DNA of 64,000 nucleotides from assembly GCF_009928425.1 (NCBI RefSeq), contig NZ_JAABNS010000001.1, positions 3,782,001 to 3,846,000 on the forward strand, read 5' to 3'. Each line of letters opens with the position of its first letter. The stretch's first letter is position 1. The notes beneath the pieces are model-generated. The model was not told the DNA's origin. It made no database searches and saw nothing but the letters and a program-made list of their open reading frames with translations. Shown here piece by piece: positions 1 to 7,819 of this stretch. Origin of the DNA: Pseudarthrobacter sp. ATCC 49987. Lineage in GTDB: Bacteria; Actinomycetota; Actinomycetes; Actinomycetales; Micrococcaceae. Made by a program: the position numbers and the translations under genes.

Positions 1-9
1 GTTGCTCAC
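1..9 (-). CDS. Start of a gene running off the left edge (possibly thioredoxin reductase)
   Basis: Only three codons (GTG AGC AAC) are inside the window. They are preceded on the minus strand by an SD-like AAGGAAGAGG at 30-21, eleven bases from the start. In related Micrococcaceae the gene after murJ and its pseudokinase partner is usually trxB, so that is the guess. It comes from gene order, not from the protein. The rest of 10-185 shows no gene. Confidence 0.3.
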
Positions 10-185
10 TGAACGGTGAACCTCTTCCTTTGTCGATGCGCCCGCCTGGGTGGCCGGCCACATGGCACAACTACTACTTGGTGCTGAATATTCCGGTCGG
101 ACGGGGCGTCGCGGGAGGACGCCATCACTCAGGGTACCGTCTGGGCACCGGGGACCGCGGGGTCATTGCCTGGGTTACGGACGAG

Positions 186-1772
186 CTACTGGACCTTGAT
201 TTCGGCCAGGCGAAGGCCAAATCCGTAGCGGGTCTTCGGGGCCGCGAGCTTGGGCAGCGTCTTGATCGATACGATGACATACTGCGCGGTGGTGGGCTCA
301 GGCAGGGGCATCGTCAGGTCCGGTGAGGTAAAGCTGTTGCTGCCTACCAGCTTGGCGCCCTCGAGGGACGCACGGTCATTGGTAAAGACGCTGATGCTGC
401 CGCCCGAGGCGCCCAACTGGCTGAGGGTTACCGAGGAGACCTTGGCGGGGCCCTTGAGCTTGACGACGAGGGGGACTTCACTGGCCAGGCCGCCCCAGTT
501 GTCAGTGGCGAATTCCATGTCCGACCAGTAGCTGGCGGCGTTGCCGTCGACGGTCTTGACGAGGTCGCCGTCGTAGGTTCCGGCGAAGTCGAAGTTGCCC
601 AGCCGTGTAACGCCTTCGACGGCGGGCGGACCGGCGGCCGGAGCAGGACTGCCGCTACCCGAGGGCCCTGCCGTGGTCGAACCGGGGGCGCTGGTGGACC
701 CATTGCCGCTCGCTACGGGCTGCGGAGTGCTCTTGAAAAGGCTGCCGAGATTGGTCACGGCAAGAACCAGTCCGACCACGAGGACCGCGGCAAGGAGTCC
801 GCCGACCAGCCAGCGGATGGAACGAGGCCCGCGCTGGGGTTCCTCATCCTTGCCGTAGTACTCGTCATCCGCGGCCGAGCCGTTGCCCCGGGCCGAGCCC
901 GGGAAGAACCCGGGGTCCCGGTCCATAGACGCGCTTCCGGCCGCGGCGGCAGACGCCGGTACGCGATCCTGGTGGGAAGCCTGCCGGTCGTCGGGAGCGG
1001 GGTGATCGTAGTCGTCGTCGGACCACAGCGAAACCTTGGGTGTTTCGGCGGGTGCAGGCGGCGTCGAATTGCGTGCAGCTGAGGCGGGGGCACCTCCCTG
1101 CACCGGCTGGGGAGCCGTTACCTGCGGGGTGGCCTCCTGGGGCGCAGTGTCGGGGGACTTCGCCTGGGCGGACGCCGCTGCGGCGGCAGCACCGCCGGCC
1201 GCGGCACCAGCGAGTCCCGCGGCGCCGGCAGTGGGCGACGACGCCGGATGCGACGGCGCGCGGGCAACGGAGGCAGGGGGCACAACCGGCTTGACGTTCG
1301 ATGCCGGTGCGGCCTGCTGCTGGTTCTGCCCGTAGTTGATATACCCGGCGTCTACTTCTTCTTCGTCGTAGAGGCCGTCGTAGGTTTCGGGTTCGTTGGA
1401 CCGCGGCTGGCCGAAGATTTCGCTGCCCAGCGTGTCGGTAAAGAACGGTTCGACGTACGGCGGGTTGGAAGAGACCACGAGGTCCAGCAGGTCAGCAGCC
1501 GAGGTGTGATTCGTGATGAGGTATGTCGTGTCGTCGCTGACCCCGAGGTCGAGGATCTGCACACTGCCGGGACGCTCGCCGGTGGCCACTTCCCGGGCAC
1601 TTTGTGCCACTTGATCCGCGTTGCCGGGCCCGGCCACAAGGATGCTCACGGAACGGTTGAGCACCTGGTCCACACCGTCCAGCACCAGATCCTGGTCATG
1701 TGAGGTCAGTACAGTGGCAGTGACCTTGTAACGGCCACCTAGTACTGATCCGACATCGATCGGGTGGGACAC
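186..1772 (-). CDS. MurJ-associated membrane pseudokinase with C-terminal discoidin-like domain
   Basis: 528 aa with a GTG start and a clear SD (AGGAGGA, 5 bases away). Residues about 9-100 resemble a Ser/Thr kinase N-lobe (VLGGRYKV, then a VLNRSVSILVA strand). The glycine loop and VAIK lysine are missing, and there is no C-lobe, catalytic loop or DFG, so it cannot be an active kinase. Residues 150-315 are Ala/Pro-rich and probably disordered. One transmembrane helix lies at about 320-343. The outer part, about 385-528, looks like a galactose-binding/discoidin fold. In Mycobacterium the same pseudokinase and extracellular domains are fused to MviN/MurJ and recruit FhaA; here they form a separate gene directly after murJ. 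A role in regulating lipid II flipping is inferred from this. Confidence 0.75.
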   Translation of the reverse strand: MSHPIDVGSVLGGRYKVTATVLTSHDQDLVLDGVDQVLNRSVSILVAGPGNADQVAQSAREVATGERPGSVQILDLGVSDDTTYLITNHTSAADLLDLVVSSNPPYVEPFFTDTLGSEIFGQPRSNEPETYDGLYDEEEVDAGYINYGQNQQQAAPASNVKPVVPPASVARAPSHPASSPTAGAAGLAGAAAGGAAAAAASAQAKSPDTAPQEATPQVTAPQPVQGGAPASAARNSTPPAPAETPKVSLWSDDDYDHPAPDDRQASHQDRVPASAAAAGSASMDRDPGFFPGSARGNGSAADDEYYGKDEEPQRGPRSIRWLVGGLLAAVLVVGLVLAVTNLGSLFKSTPQPVASGNGSTSAPGSTTAGPSGSGSPAPAAGPPAVEGVTRLGNFDFAGTYDGDLVKTVDGNAASYWSDMEFATDNWGGLASEVPLVVKLKGPAKVSSVTLSQLGASGGSISVFTNDRASLEGAKLVGSNSFTSPDLTMPLPEPTTAQYVIVSIKTLPKLAAPKTRYGFGLRLAEIKVQ

Positions 1773-1943
1773 GGGTTCCTCCTAGACTGTCCGGGAACTG
1801 CTGGACTGATCACTTCATCAGTGACTGCAGGTCGCCCGGTAAGCCGGTGGACCCGTGGTCTGCAACTCCCCTTGTTAGTCTTCGATCCTAGCCGATGCAG
1901 TGTCCCGGCCTCGGAAGCACGGCGCTGCGAAGCCTACTGGTTA

Positions 1944-3998
1944 CTATTTTTTCTTCTTTCCACCGAACGGAAAATGCGGGTTGTGACCGGCCGGGCCCTG
2001 ATAGGTCCTGCGTCCGGGCAGGGGGACATCGCCGCCCAGGCCGCCCTCCGCGCTGCTGGGCAGATCCTCGGCGGGCAGGTAGCCGCCTTCCGGTCCGGCG
2101 CGCCCGCCCCGTTCGTCCTGTTCGCCCAGGTCGGGTCCGGCACGGAAGGATGTGGCGTCGAATTCCCCGGAAATCCTCGGAATGAGTCCGGTGTCCACCG
2201 AGACAGTGGCGCGTTCCGGCCGGGTACGCGCCGCAGCGGCATGGTCAGGAACATTCCCGGCAGCGGCCTCCTGCCCCGGGCGGCGGCGCAGGCGGCCCAG
2301 CAGCGGCTGCAGGAGGTCGCTCAGCTCGGTCACCCGGAAGAGTTTCAGCAGGAGCAGGTAGGCCGCCAGCATGACGGGACCGACGACGACGATCGTTACG
2401 AGCGCGGCCATGGGGGTGCTCCAGGCGAAGCCGTCCCGGCTGTAGCTGCCCAGCAGCCACAAAGCCACGGCACCGGCCACTGCGGAACCCAGCGCGGCAT
2501 AGCCCATCCGGATGTAGGAGTTCGCGATCCGCGGGCCGTCCAGGTGCCCGAGAAGCCGCCTCAGGAAGACCGCGCTGACGATCACGGACAGGATATTGCC
2601 GCCTGTATAAAGGATGGCGATGGCGAAGATGATCTGGTCGAACGGCAGGAACTGGATGCTGAAGGCGGCAACCACGTTCACGAGGGCCAGCACCAGCTGG
2701 ATGAAGAAGGGTGTCCGGGCGTCCTCGTTGGCGTAGAACACGCGGGACATCATGAAGTTGGCACTCATGAACGGCGTGCTGAGGGCAAGGATGGTCAGCG
2801 TCTGGGCCAGCATGACGCCGTCCTGGGGCACCCCGCCGGAGAAGAACATGCCCAGCGGTCCGGCCAGGGCGAACAGGGCCAGGGCCCCGAATACGGTCGC
2901 CACGGCCATGGTCCGCAGCCCGTGCGAGAGCGCGTTCCGCAGCGCAGCCCGGTCCCCGTCCTGCGAGGCCCGCGTCATCCGGTTGAACAGCACCGTAGCC
3001 AGGGACAGGGCAATGATGGAGTGCGGGAGCAGGTAGAGCTGGCTCGCCACCTCCAGCACGGCGTTGCCCGGCAAGGAGTGGGCGGCCGGGTCCCCTGCCT
3101 GTTCCAGCCGCAACCGTTCCGCGCCGGGGATCGTGGCGATGCGCATGACATAGAGGAACGCCAACTGCCCGACAGCCGCCGTCGCAAGGGTCCAGACGCT
3201 CAGCCTGGCGGCCTGGCCCAGCCCCACCCCGCGCCAGCCGAAGCGCGGCCGCAGCCCGAGCCGGAGCCTGAACACCGGGACCAGCAGGATGGCGGTCTGG
3301 GCAATCACACCGATGGTGGAGAATCCGGCCACCAGCAAGGTCTGGGTGGAGCTCCACGTGTCCAGCGTGTGGGGGTTGGCTGCGTTGGTGCCCATAATGC
3401 CGATGAACATACCCAGCCCGGTGATCGCGACAATATTGTTCAGGATCGGCGCCCACATCGCGGGCCCGAACGCGCCGTGGGCATTGAGCACCTGGGTCAG
3501 CAGGGCATACAGGCCGTAGAAGAAGATTTGCGGGAGGCACCAGAATGCGAAGGACACCGCGAGGGCCTTTTGCTGCGGCGAATAACCCTGTGTGGTCAGT
3601 TGGATGACCCACGGTGCCAGCAGCGTGACCAGCAGCGTGAGGGCCAGCAGCACGAGGACGGCCAGTGTCAGCAGCCGGCTGATGTAGTCCGCCCCCCTGT
3701 CCGGGGCCTTGCTCGCCTTGATGATCTGGGGCACCAGGACGGCGTTGAACACGCCGCCGGCCACCAACAGGAAGATCAGGTTCGGCAGGTTGTTCGCGTT
3801 GATGAAGGTGTCGTTGACGGTGGACCCCAGGCCGAGGGCCGCCGCCAGCATCCAGGTCTTGGCGAAGCCCAGGAAGCGCGAAACCAGCGTTCCCGCGGCC
3901 ATGATGGCGCTGGAACGGACTTCTCCGGATTGGACAGCTTTGGAATCGGCGGGGCCGGAGGGCACGGGGGTGGGTTTGGCAGATGACATTGTCTTCAT
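1944..3998 (-). CDS. murJ: Lipid II flippase MurJ (MviN)
   Basis: 684 aa MOP-superfamily membrane protein that moves lipid II to the outer face for peptidoglycan synthesis. The segment after residue 30 (SSAIMAAGTLVSRFLGF) is the typical MurJ first helix, followed by NANNLPNLIFLLVAGG and about 14 hydrophobic segments up to residue about 560. The last 120 residues are charged and Gly/Pro-rich, end in a KKKK tail and are probably cytoplasmic. ATG at 3998 is used; ATG at 3989 is also possible and neither has a strong SD. It lies upstream of the pseudokinase gene on the same strand with a 171-bp gap that holds no other gene, so the two are probably co-transcribed. Confidence 0.93.
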   Translation of the reverse strand: MKTMSSAKPTPVPSGPADSKAVQSGEVRSSAIMAAGTLVSRFLGFAKTWMLAAALGLGSTVNDTFINANNLPNLIFLLVAGGVFNAVLVPQIIKASKAPDRGADYISRLLTLAVLVLLALTLLVTLLAPWVIQLTTQGYSPQQKALAVSFAFWCLPQIFFYGLYALLTQVLNAHGAFGPAMWAPILNNIVAITGLGMFIGIMGTNAANPHTLDTWSSTQTLLVAGFSTIGVIAQTAILLVPVFRLRLGLRPRFGWRGVGLGQAARLSVWTLATAAVGQLAFLYVMRIATIPGAERLRLEQAGDPAAHSLPGNAVLEVASQLYLLPHSIIALSLATVLFNRMTRASQDGDRAALRNALSHGLRTMAVATVFGALALFALAGPLGMFFSGGVPQDGVMLAQTLTILALSTPFMSANFMMSRVFYANEDARTPFFIQLVLALVNVVAAFSIQFLPFDQIIFAIAILYTGGNILSVIVSAVFLRRLLGHLDGPRIANSYIRMGYAALGSAVAGAVALWLLGSYSRDGFAWSTPMAALVTIVVVGPVMLAAYLLLLKLFRVTELSDLLQPLLGRLRRRPGQEAAAGNVPDHAAAARTRPERATVSVDTGLIPRISGEFDATSFRAGPDLGEQDERGGRAGPEGGYLPAEDLPSSAEGGLGGDVPLPGRRTYQGPAGHNPHFPFGGKKKK

Positions 3999-4058
3999 CG
4001 TCTCACCCGGGCACAGCTTAAGGCGCTATCCGCGTCCCCTGGAGGGGATTGTGTGGCC

Positions 4059-4607
4059 CTAGCGGTGCTCCGGCAGTACTTCCTTGGCGAGGTCGGCGAT
4101 GCGGCGCTCGTTCGGGAAGGAGAGCTTCCGTGCAAGTTCATGGATGGGAACCCAGGCGACGTCTACGGCTTCCTTGTCCGGATCATTCTCGATCGTCAGT
4201 TCCCCGCCCGTGGCCTGCAGCAGGTAGTGGTGGACGGTCTTGTGGACGCGGTGTCCGCTGACCGTGAACCAGTAATCGATGCTGCCCAGCGGCGCGAGGA
4301 TCTTGCCCTCGATGCCGGTCTCCTCCGCGATCTCACGCACGGCGGCTTCCTCGTTGCTTTCCTTGCCCTCCGGGTGGCCCTTCGGCAGGCACCATTCCAG
4401 CCGTCCGCCGCGATTAAGGCGGGCAATGATCGCCACGCGGAGTTCGCCGTCGGAGGTGTCCACCACAACGCCGCCCGCGGAGATTTCCTCCACCGTGGGA
4501 AGGGAGGCCTGTCCGGAGTGCTGCACCGGCGCGACATTAGCACCAATTGCCGATGGCAACGGTGCGTTTGTCCTCCTGCCGGGAGCGCTCGGTACGGGAT
4601 GGGCCAT
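4059..4607 (-). CDS. NUDIX hydrolase
   Basis: 182 aa from ATG at 4607; a GTG at 4637 would add ten residues but has no SD. The NUDIX box is complete: a glycine, five residues, Glu, seven residues, then REIAEETGI, around PKGHPEGKESNEEAAV. This binds Mg2+ and hydrolyses nucleoside diphosphate-X substrates. The first 45 residues are Ser/Pro-rich and not part of the fold. It is divergent from the CCA-adding enzyme, an arrangement common in actinobacteria. The substrate cannot be told from sequence; house-cleaning (oxidised nucleotides, Ap4A) is an inference. Confidence 0.88.
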   Translation of the reverse strand: MAHPVPSAPGRRTNAPLPSAIGANVAPVQHSGQASLPTVEEISAGGVVVDTSDGELRVAIIARLNRGGRLEWCLPKGHPEGKESNEEAAVREIAEETGIEGKILAPLGSIDYWFTVSGHRVHKTVHHYLLQATGGELTIENDPDKEAVDVAWVPIHELARKLSFPNERRIADLAKEVLPEHR

Positions 4608-4655
4608 GAAGTCCACTCTAACGACTCTTGTACGCACTTGATGACCTAAACATGG

Positions 4656-4683
4656 CAGGAAAGTGGACGGCCAGGAAAGTGGA
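4656..4683. repeat. Tandem 12-bp direct repeat in the NUDIX/CCA divergent promoter region
   Basis: CAGGAAAGTGGA occurs at 4656-4667 and again at 4672-4683, a 16-bp period, between the divergent NUDIX and CCA-transferase genes. It could be a pair of regulator sites or a small duplication. Confidence 0.4.
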
Positions 4684-4777
4684 TCGCCCCTTCCGTCCCC
4701 GCGCTCAGCGCCAACAGCCGGACTCAGGGACGATTCGGTGTGGTGCTGGCCGGGATTTCTGACAAGCTTAAGAAACT

Positions 4778-6244
4778 ATGGCGCACCCACATCACGAGAC
4801 TGACTCGCACACCGTTGATTTCCAGGTGGACCCTGTGGTCCTGGAGCTTGGGCGACGGTTTGTTGATGCCGGCCACGAGCTCTCCCTGGTGGGCGGCCCC
4901 GTTCGCGATCTTTTCCTGGGCCGGGTGTCACCCGACCTGGACTTCACCACCGACGCCACGCCGGACCAGACGGTTGCCCTGATCAAGAGGTGGGCTGACA
5001 ACTACTGGGAGATCGGGCGCGCCTTTGGCACCATCGGGATGCGTAAGGCCGGTTTCCAGATCGAAATCACCACCTACCGCGCGGAAGCGTACGATCCCGA
5101 CTCCCGCAAACCCGTCGTGGCGTTTGGGAAGTCGCTGACGGATGACCTGCTGCGCCGCGACTTCACGATCAACGCCATGGCCCTCCGTCTCCCTGCCCTG
5201 GAACTCGTGGATCCTTTCGGCGGGGTCCGCGACCTCCACTCTTCGATCCTCGCCACCCCGGGCGCCCCCGAATCCTCCTTTTCCGATGATCCGCTGCGCA
5301 TGATGCGCGCCGCCCGCTTCGCCGCCCAGCTGGGCGTGACGGTCCACGAGGACGTCCGTGCCGCGATGTCCCGGATGGCGGAACGGATCACCATGATCTC
5401 CGCCGAACGCGTCCGCGAGGAACTGGTCAAACTCATCTGCGCGGCCCATCCCCGGGCCGGGGTGGACCTGCTCGTCGACACGGGGCTGGCCGACTTTGTG
5501 CTGCCGGAGGTCTCCGCCCTGCGCCTCGAGTCCGATGAACACCACCGGCACAAGGACGTCTACCAGCACTCGCTCCAGGTCCTGGAGCAGGCCGCCGCCC
5601 TCGAAACGGCTGCCGACGGCGCCGTGCCGGGTCCGGACTTCGTGCTGCGGTTCGCGGCTCTGATGCACGACGTCGGGAAGCCGGCCACACGCCGGTTCGA
5701 ACCGGGCGGCGCAGTGAGCTTCCGGCACCACGACATGGTCGGGTCCAAGCTGACATCCAAAAGGATGAAGGCGCTGCGCTTCGACAACGACACCATCAAG
5801 GCGGTGGCCAAACTGGTGGAGCTGCACATGCGGTTCTACGGCTACGGCGATGCCGGCTGGAGCGATTCCGCCGTCCGCCGCTATGTCACCGACGCCGGTC
5901 CGCTCCTGGAACGGCTGCACCGGCTGACCCGCTCGGATGTAACCACCCGCAACCAGCGCAAGGCCGAGCGGCTCGCCTTCGCCTACGACGATCTCGAGGC
6001 CCGGATCGCCGCACTGCGTGAGCAGGAATCCCTTGAGGCCGTCCGCCCGGACCTTGACGGCGGCCGCATCATGGAACTCCTGGGACTCAAACCTGGCCCC
6101 GTTGTCGGTCGCGCCTACAAGTTCCTGCTGGAGGAACGGATGGAGCACGGCCCGCTGGATGCCGACGTGGCCGAGGCCAAACTGCACGAATGGTGGGCAG
6201 CACAACCCGAGTCCGCCGTCGCACTGTCAACTGAGGAGTCCTAA
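4778..6244 (+). CDS. CCA tRNA nucleotidyltransferase
   Basis: 488 aa enzyme that adds or repairs the 3' CCA end of tRNAs from CTP and ATP. The class II nucleotidyltransferase head is at residues about 30-180: LVGGPVRDLFLG, then DLDFTTDA with the metal-binding D-x-D, and RRDFTINAMAL. An RNA-binding neck domain follows, then an HD domain at about 285-400 (LMHDVGKPATRRF). No SD is visible before ATG 4778 (CTTAAGAAACT precedes it), so translation may be leaderless. The next gene starts immediately after its stop codon and is probably co-transcribed. Confidence 0.93.
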   Translation: MAHPHHETDSHTVDFQVDPVVLELGRRFVDAGHELSLVGGPVRDLFLGRVSPDLDFTTDATPDQTVALIKRWADNYWEIGRAFGTIGMRKAGFQIEITTYRAEAYDPDSRKPVVAFGKSLTDDLLRRDFTINAMALRLPALELVDPFGGVRDLHSSILATPGAPESSFSDDPLRMMRAARFAAQLGVTVHEDVRAAMSRMAERITMISAERVREELVKLICAAHPRAGVDLLVDTGLADFVLPEVSALRLESDEHHRHKDVYQHSLQVLEQAAALETAADGAVPGPDFVLRFAALMHDVGKPATRRFEPGGAVSFRHHDMVGSKLTSKRMKALRFDNDTIKAVAKLVELHMRFYGYGDAGWSDSAVRRYVTDAGPLLERLHRLTRSDVTTRNQRKAERLAFAYDDLEARIAALREQESLEAVRPDLDGGRIMELLGLKPGPVVGRAYKFLLEERMEHGPLDADVAEAKLHEWWAAQPESAVALSTEES

Positions 6245-6829
6245 GTGATTGCACCTTCCAACGGCCCCCGCCCGCAGCTGTGGATCCTCCGGCACGGCGA
6301 AACCGAGTGGTCCAAGAGCGGACAGTACACAGGCCTCACCGACCTCCCGCTTACCGTCGAGGGCGAGCAACAGTCCGTGGAGGCACGCAAGGTGCTCGAC
6401 CCCGTCGATTTTGACCTGGTGCTGACGTCCCCGCTGCGCCGGGCGCGGCGGACGGCGGAACTGGCCGGCTTCCCGGACGCGCAGCTGGAGCCGCTCGCGG
6501 TCGAGTGGGACTACGGCGACTACGAGGGCACCAGCTCGGACCTCATCCGCAAGGACAACCCGGAGTACCTGATCTGGACCCATGGTGTGCCGAACGGCGA
6601 GGCCCTTGATGACGTCGCCGCGCGCGCGGACAAGATCGTGGCCAGGGTACTCGAATCGGGCCTGGACAACGTGCTGATCGTGGCCCATGGACATTTCTCC
6701 CGAATCCTCACCGCACGGTGGCTGGGGCTTGATCCCCACGAGGGGCGGCATTTCATCCTGGGGACCGCAAAAGTCTGCACCCTCGGCTGGGATAAGAAGA
6801 CGCCGGCAGTGGTCCGCTGGGGCCTGTAA
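6245..6829 (+). CDS. Histidine phosphatase family protein
   Basis: 194 aa, GTG start directly abutting the CCA-transferase stop, with SD GAGGAG inside that gene. The catalytic RHGETEW motif is at residues about 16-22 and the second catalytic histidine is in VAHGHF near residue 149. SPLRRARRTAEL is the usual arginine-bearing helix. Members are phosphoglycerate mutase-like or broad phosphomonoesterases; the true substrate is unknown. Its position suggests the second gene of a two-gene operon. Confidence 0.88.
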   Translation: MIAPSNGPRPQLWILRHGETEWSKSGQYTGLTDLPLTVEGEQQSVEARKVLDPVDFDLVLTSPLRRARRTAELAGFPDAQLEPLAVEWDYGDYEGTSSDLIRKDNPEYLIWTHGVPNGEALDDVAARADKIVARVLESGLDNVLIVAHGHFSRILTARWLGLDPHEGRHFILGTAKVCTLGWDKKTPAVVRWGL

Positions 6830-6863
6830 ATGCGTTGAGAAAGTAACTTCAAGAAAGTTTATG

Positions 6864-6887
6864 AATGCGGTAGTCACGGACCGCATT
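6864..6887 (+). terminator. Inverted repeat with T-rich tail after the histidine phosphatase gene
   Basis: AATGCGGT at 6864-6871 pairs with ACCGCATT at 6880-6887 (8 bp, 8-base loop). The T-rich run GTATTTTTATTT follows a few bases later. It is a weak terminator candidate, or a structured leader of the mini-ORF region downstream. Confidence 0.35.
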
Positions 6888-6996
6888 TATGGTGTATTTT
6901 TATTTCTGACCCCAGAGCGTCCTGCCGGGGTCGGGGCGTACGTCGCCCGGCCAGTCAGCCGGAGCCACGGCATAACAGAAAAGGAGGTTGGGAGAA

Positions 6997-7092
6997 ATGA
7001 TTACTTTGACTAGCGGACGGATGTACCTCGTCACCGCCACCCCGGCCTCTGACGCTGACAGGCGCCCAAATTTCGGCCCGACTGCCTCCTGA
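6997..7092 (+). CDS. Mini-ORF 1, 31 residues, strong SD
   Basis: ATG at 6997 follows AAAAGGAGGTTGGGAGAA, a near-perfect SD at suitable spacing. The reading frame gives 31 residues beginning MITLTSGRMYLVTA and ending FGPTAS, then TGA. No family is recognised. It lies alone in a region without longer genes, and a leader peptide or small protein is possible. The strength of the SD is the main support. Confidence 0.4.
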   Translation: MITLTSGRMYLVTATPASDADRRPNFGPTAS

Positions 7093-7483
7093 CCCCTCCG
7101 CTCGCGGGCTATTCCCTTAGCCTTAGCACCCCGAGCCAGGGCGAAACTGTCACCTTCCTTCCCGGAAGAGACGTAGCAGCGGACTGACCAAGGCGGACCC
7201 ACGCGGTTGCGCAGCATCCCCAAAGTTCGGAACCCAGCTTCCTGTTGGGGGTGCGGCTTCGCGCGGCCAGGTGCCATTCTTTCGCTCCTGCGAAATCCTT
7301 GAATTATTGCCGGGTATTTACGTGCCCAATTGCGGCCTTTTCTTCCTTAATTCACAGAGGCCTTAATTGTCATGCCCAATTACTCCCCCAATTTCCGGCA
7401 CCACCAAAGAAAGGTCCATCGTGACTATTGCCAGCACCACAGCCCGACCACGCAGCGCGAGCCACCGGAGGGAGGTGACCACC
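7093..7483. other. Gene-free stretch between mini-ORFs
   Basis: About 390 bases with no convincing coding frame on either strand. The second half (about 7285-7400) is clearly more AT-rich than the surroundings, with TTGAATTATT and repeated CCCAATT and CTTAATT words, so a promoter or untranslated leader is likely. I compared it by eye with common riboswitch, SRP, 6S and RNase P cores and found no match. Confidence 0.35.
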
Positions 7484-7624
7484 ATGAAGCAGAAACTCCA
7501 AAGAATCCTGCGCCTGAGCCTCAAGCCGGCCCCAAGGCACACGACGCTGTTCAACGGACAACTCCTCGACCAGAAGCGCGAAGACGTCTATGTCGTGATG
7601 CACCAGATGGGCCTCATCCGCTGA
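7484..7624 (+). CDS. Mini-ORF 2, 46 residues, perfect SD
   Basis: ATG at 7484 is preceded by GGAGGTGA with five bases of spacing, an exact anti-16S complement. The product is basic at its N-terminus (MKQKLQRILRLSLKPAPRH), then more acidic (DQKREDVYVVM), and ends MGLIR. An in-frame GTG at 7421 with its own AGAAAGG could give a 67-residue form. No family is recognised and there is no signal peptide or membrane helix. Followed 30 bases later by another SD. Confidence 0.5.
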   Translation: MKQKLQRILRLSLKPAPRHTTLFNGQLLDQKREDVYVVMHQMGLIR

Positions 7625-7654
7625 GTCCGGTCCAGGCCATCGAAGGAGGAACTG

Positions 7655-7810
7655 ATGACTGACATCGGAATTGATCCGCAAGGAGCCCACGCGGCGACGC
7701 GTGGGCTCCCCCTTTTAAGCACCCGTTTTAAGCACCCGCCTGGCCGCCTGTTGGGCCACTCCTTCTGCCACCGCCCGGCGCAGCACGGGCATCCGCAGCT
7801 GCCCCGGTAA
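7655..7810 (+). CDS. Mini-ORF 3, 51 residues, with a terminator inside the frame
   Basis: ATG at 7655 has SD GAAGGAGGA. The frame (MTDIGIDPQGAHAATRGLPL and onward) stays open to TAA at 7808. A 12-bp terminator hairpin sits at codons about 10-19, so transcripts ending there have no stop codon. The second half is low-quality coding sequence, so the ORF may not be a true protein gene. Non-stop mRNAs of this layout are known for ribosome-rescue factors such as ArfA and BrfA, but no sequence similarity to those is visible. Confidence 0.25.
   Translation: MTDIGIDPQGAHAATRGLPLLSTRFKHPPGRLLGHSFCHRPAQHGHPQLPR
7682..7716 (+). terminator. Strong Rho-independent terminator with GCGA tetraloop
   Basis: A 12-bp perfect stem, GGAGCCCACGCG (7682-7693) with its complement at 7698-7709, closes a GCGA loop and is followed by CCCCTTTT. 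It would end any transcript covering the mini-ORFs and insulate the glycosyltransferase gene downstream. Confidence 0.85.
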
Positions 7811-7819
7811 GCTCGGGAC

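Noticed and set aside
1764..3986. 740-codon open frame on the plus strand across murJ
   Set aside because: It is antisense to a clear murJ gene, is rich in His/Gln/Gly/Arg, has no domain or SD, and is explained by the codon usage of high-GC DNA.
6830..7483. Riboswitch, 6S, SRP or RNase P RNA in the gene-poor stretch
   Set aside because: No conserved core of these RNAs could be matched by eye on either strand. Only ordinary inverted repeats were found.
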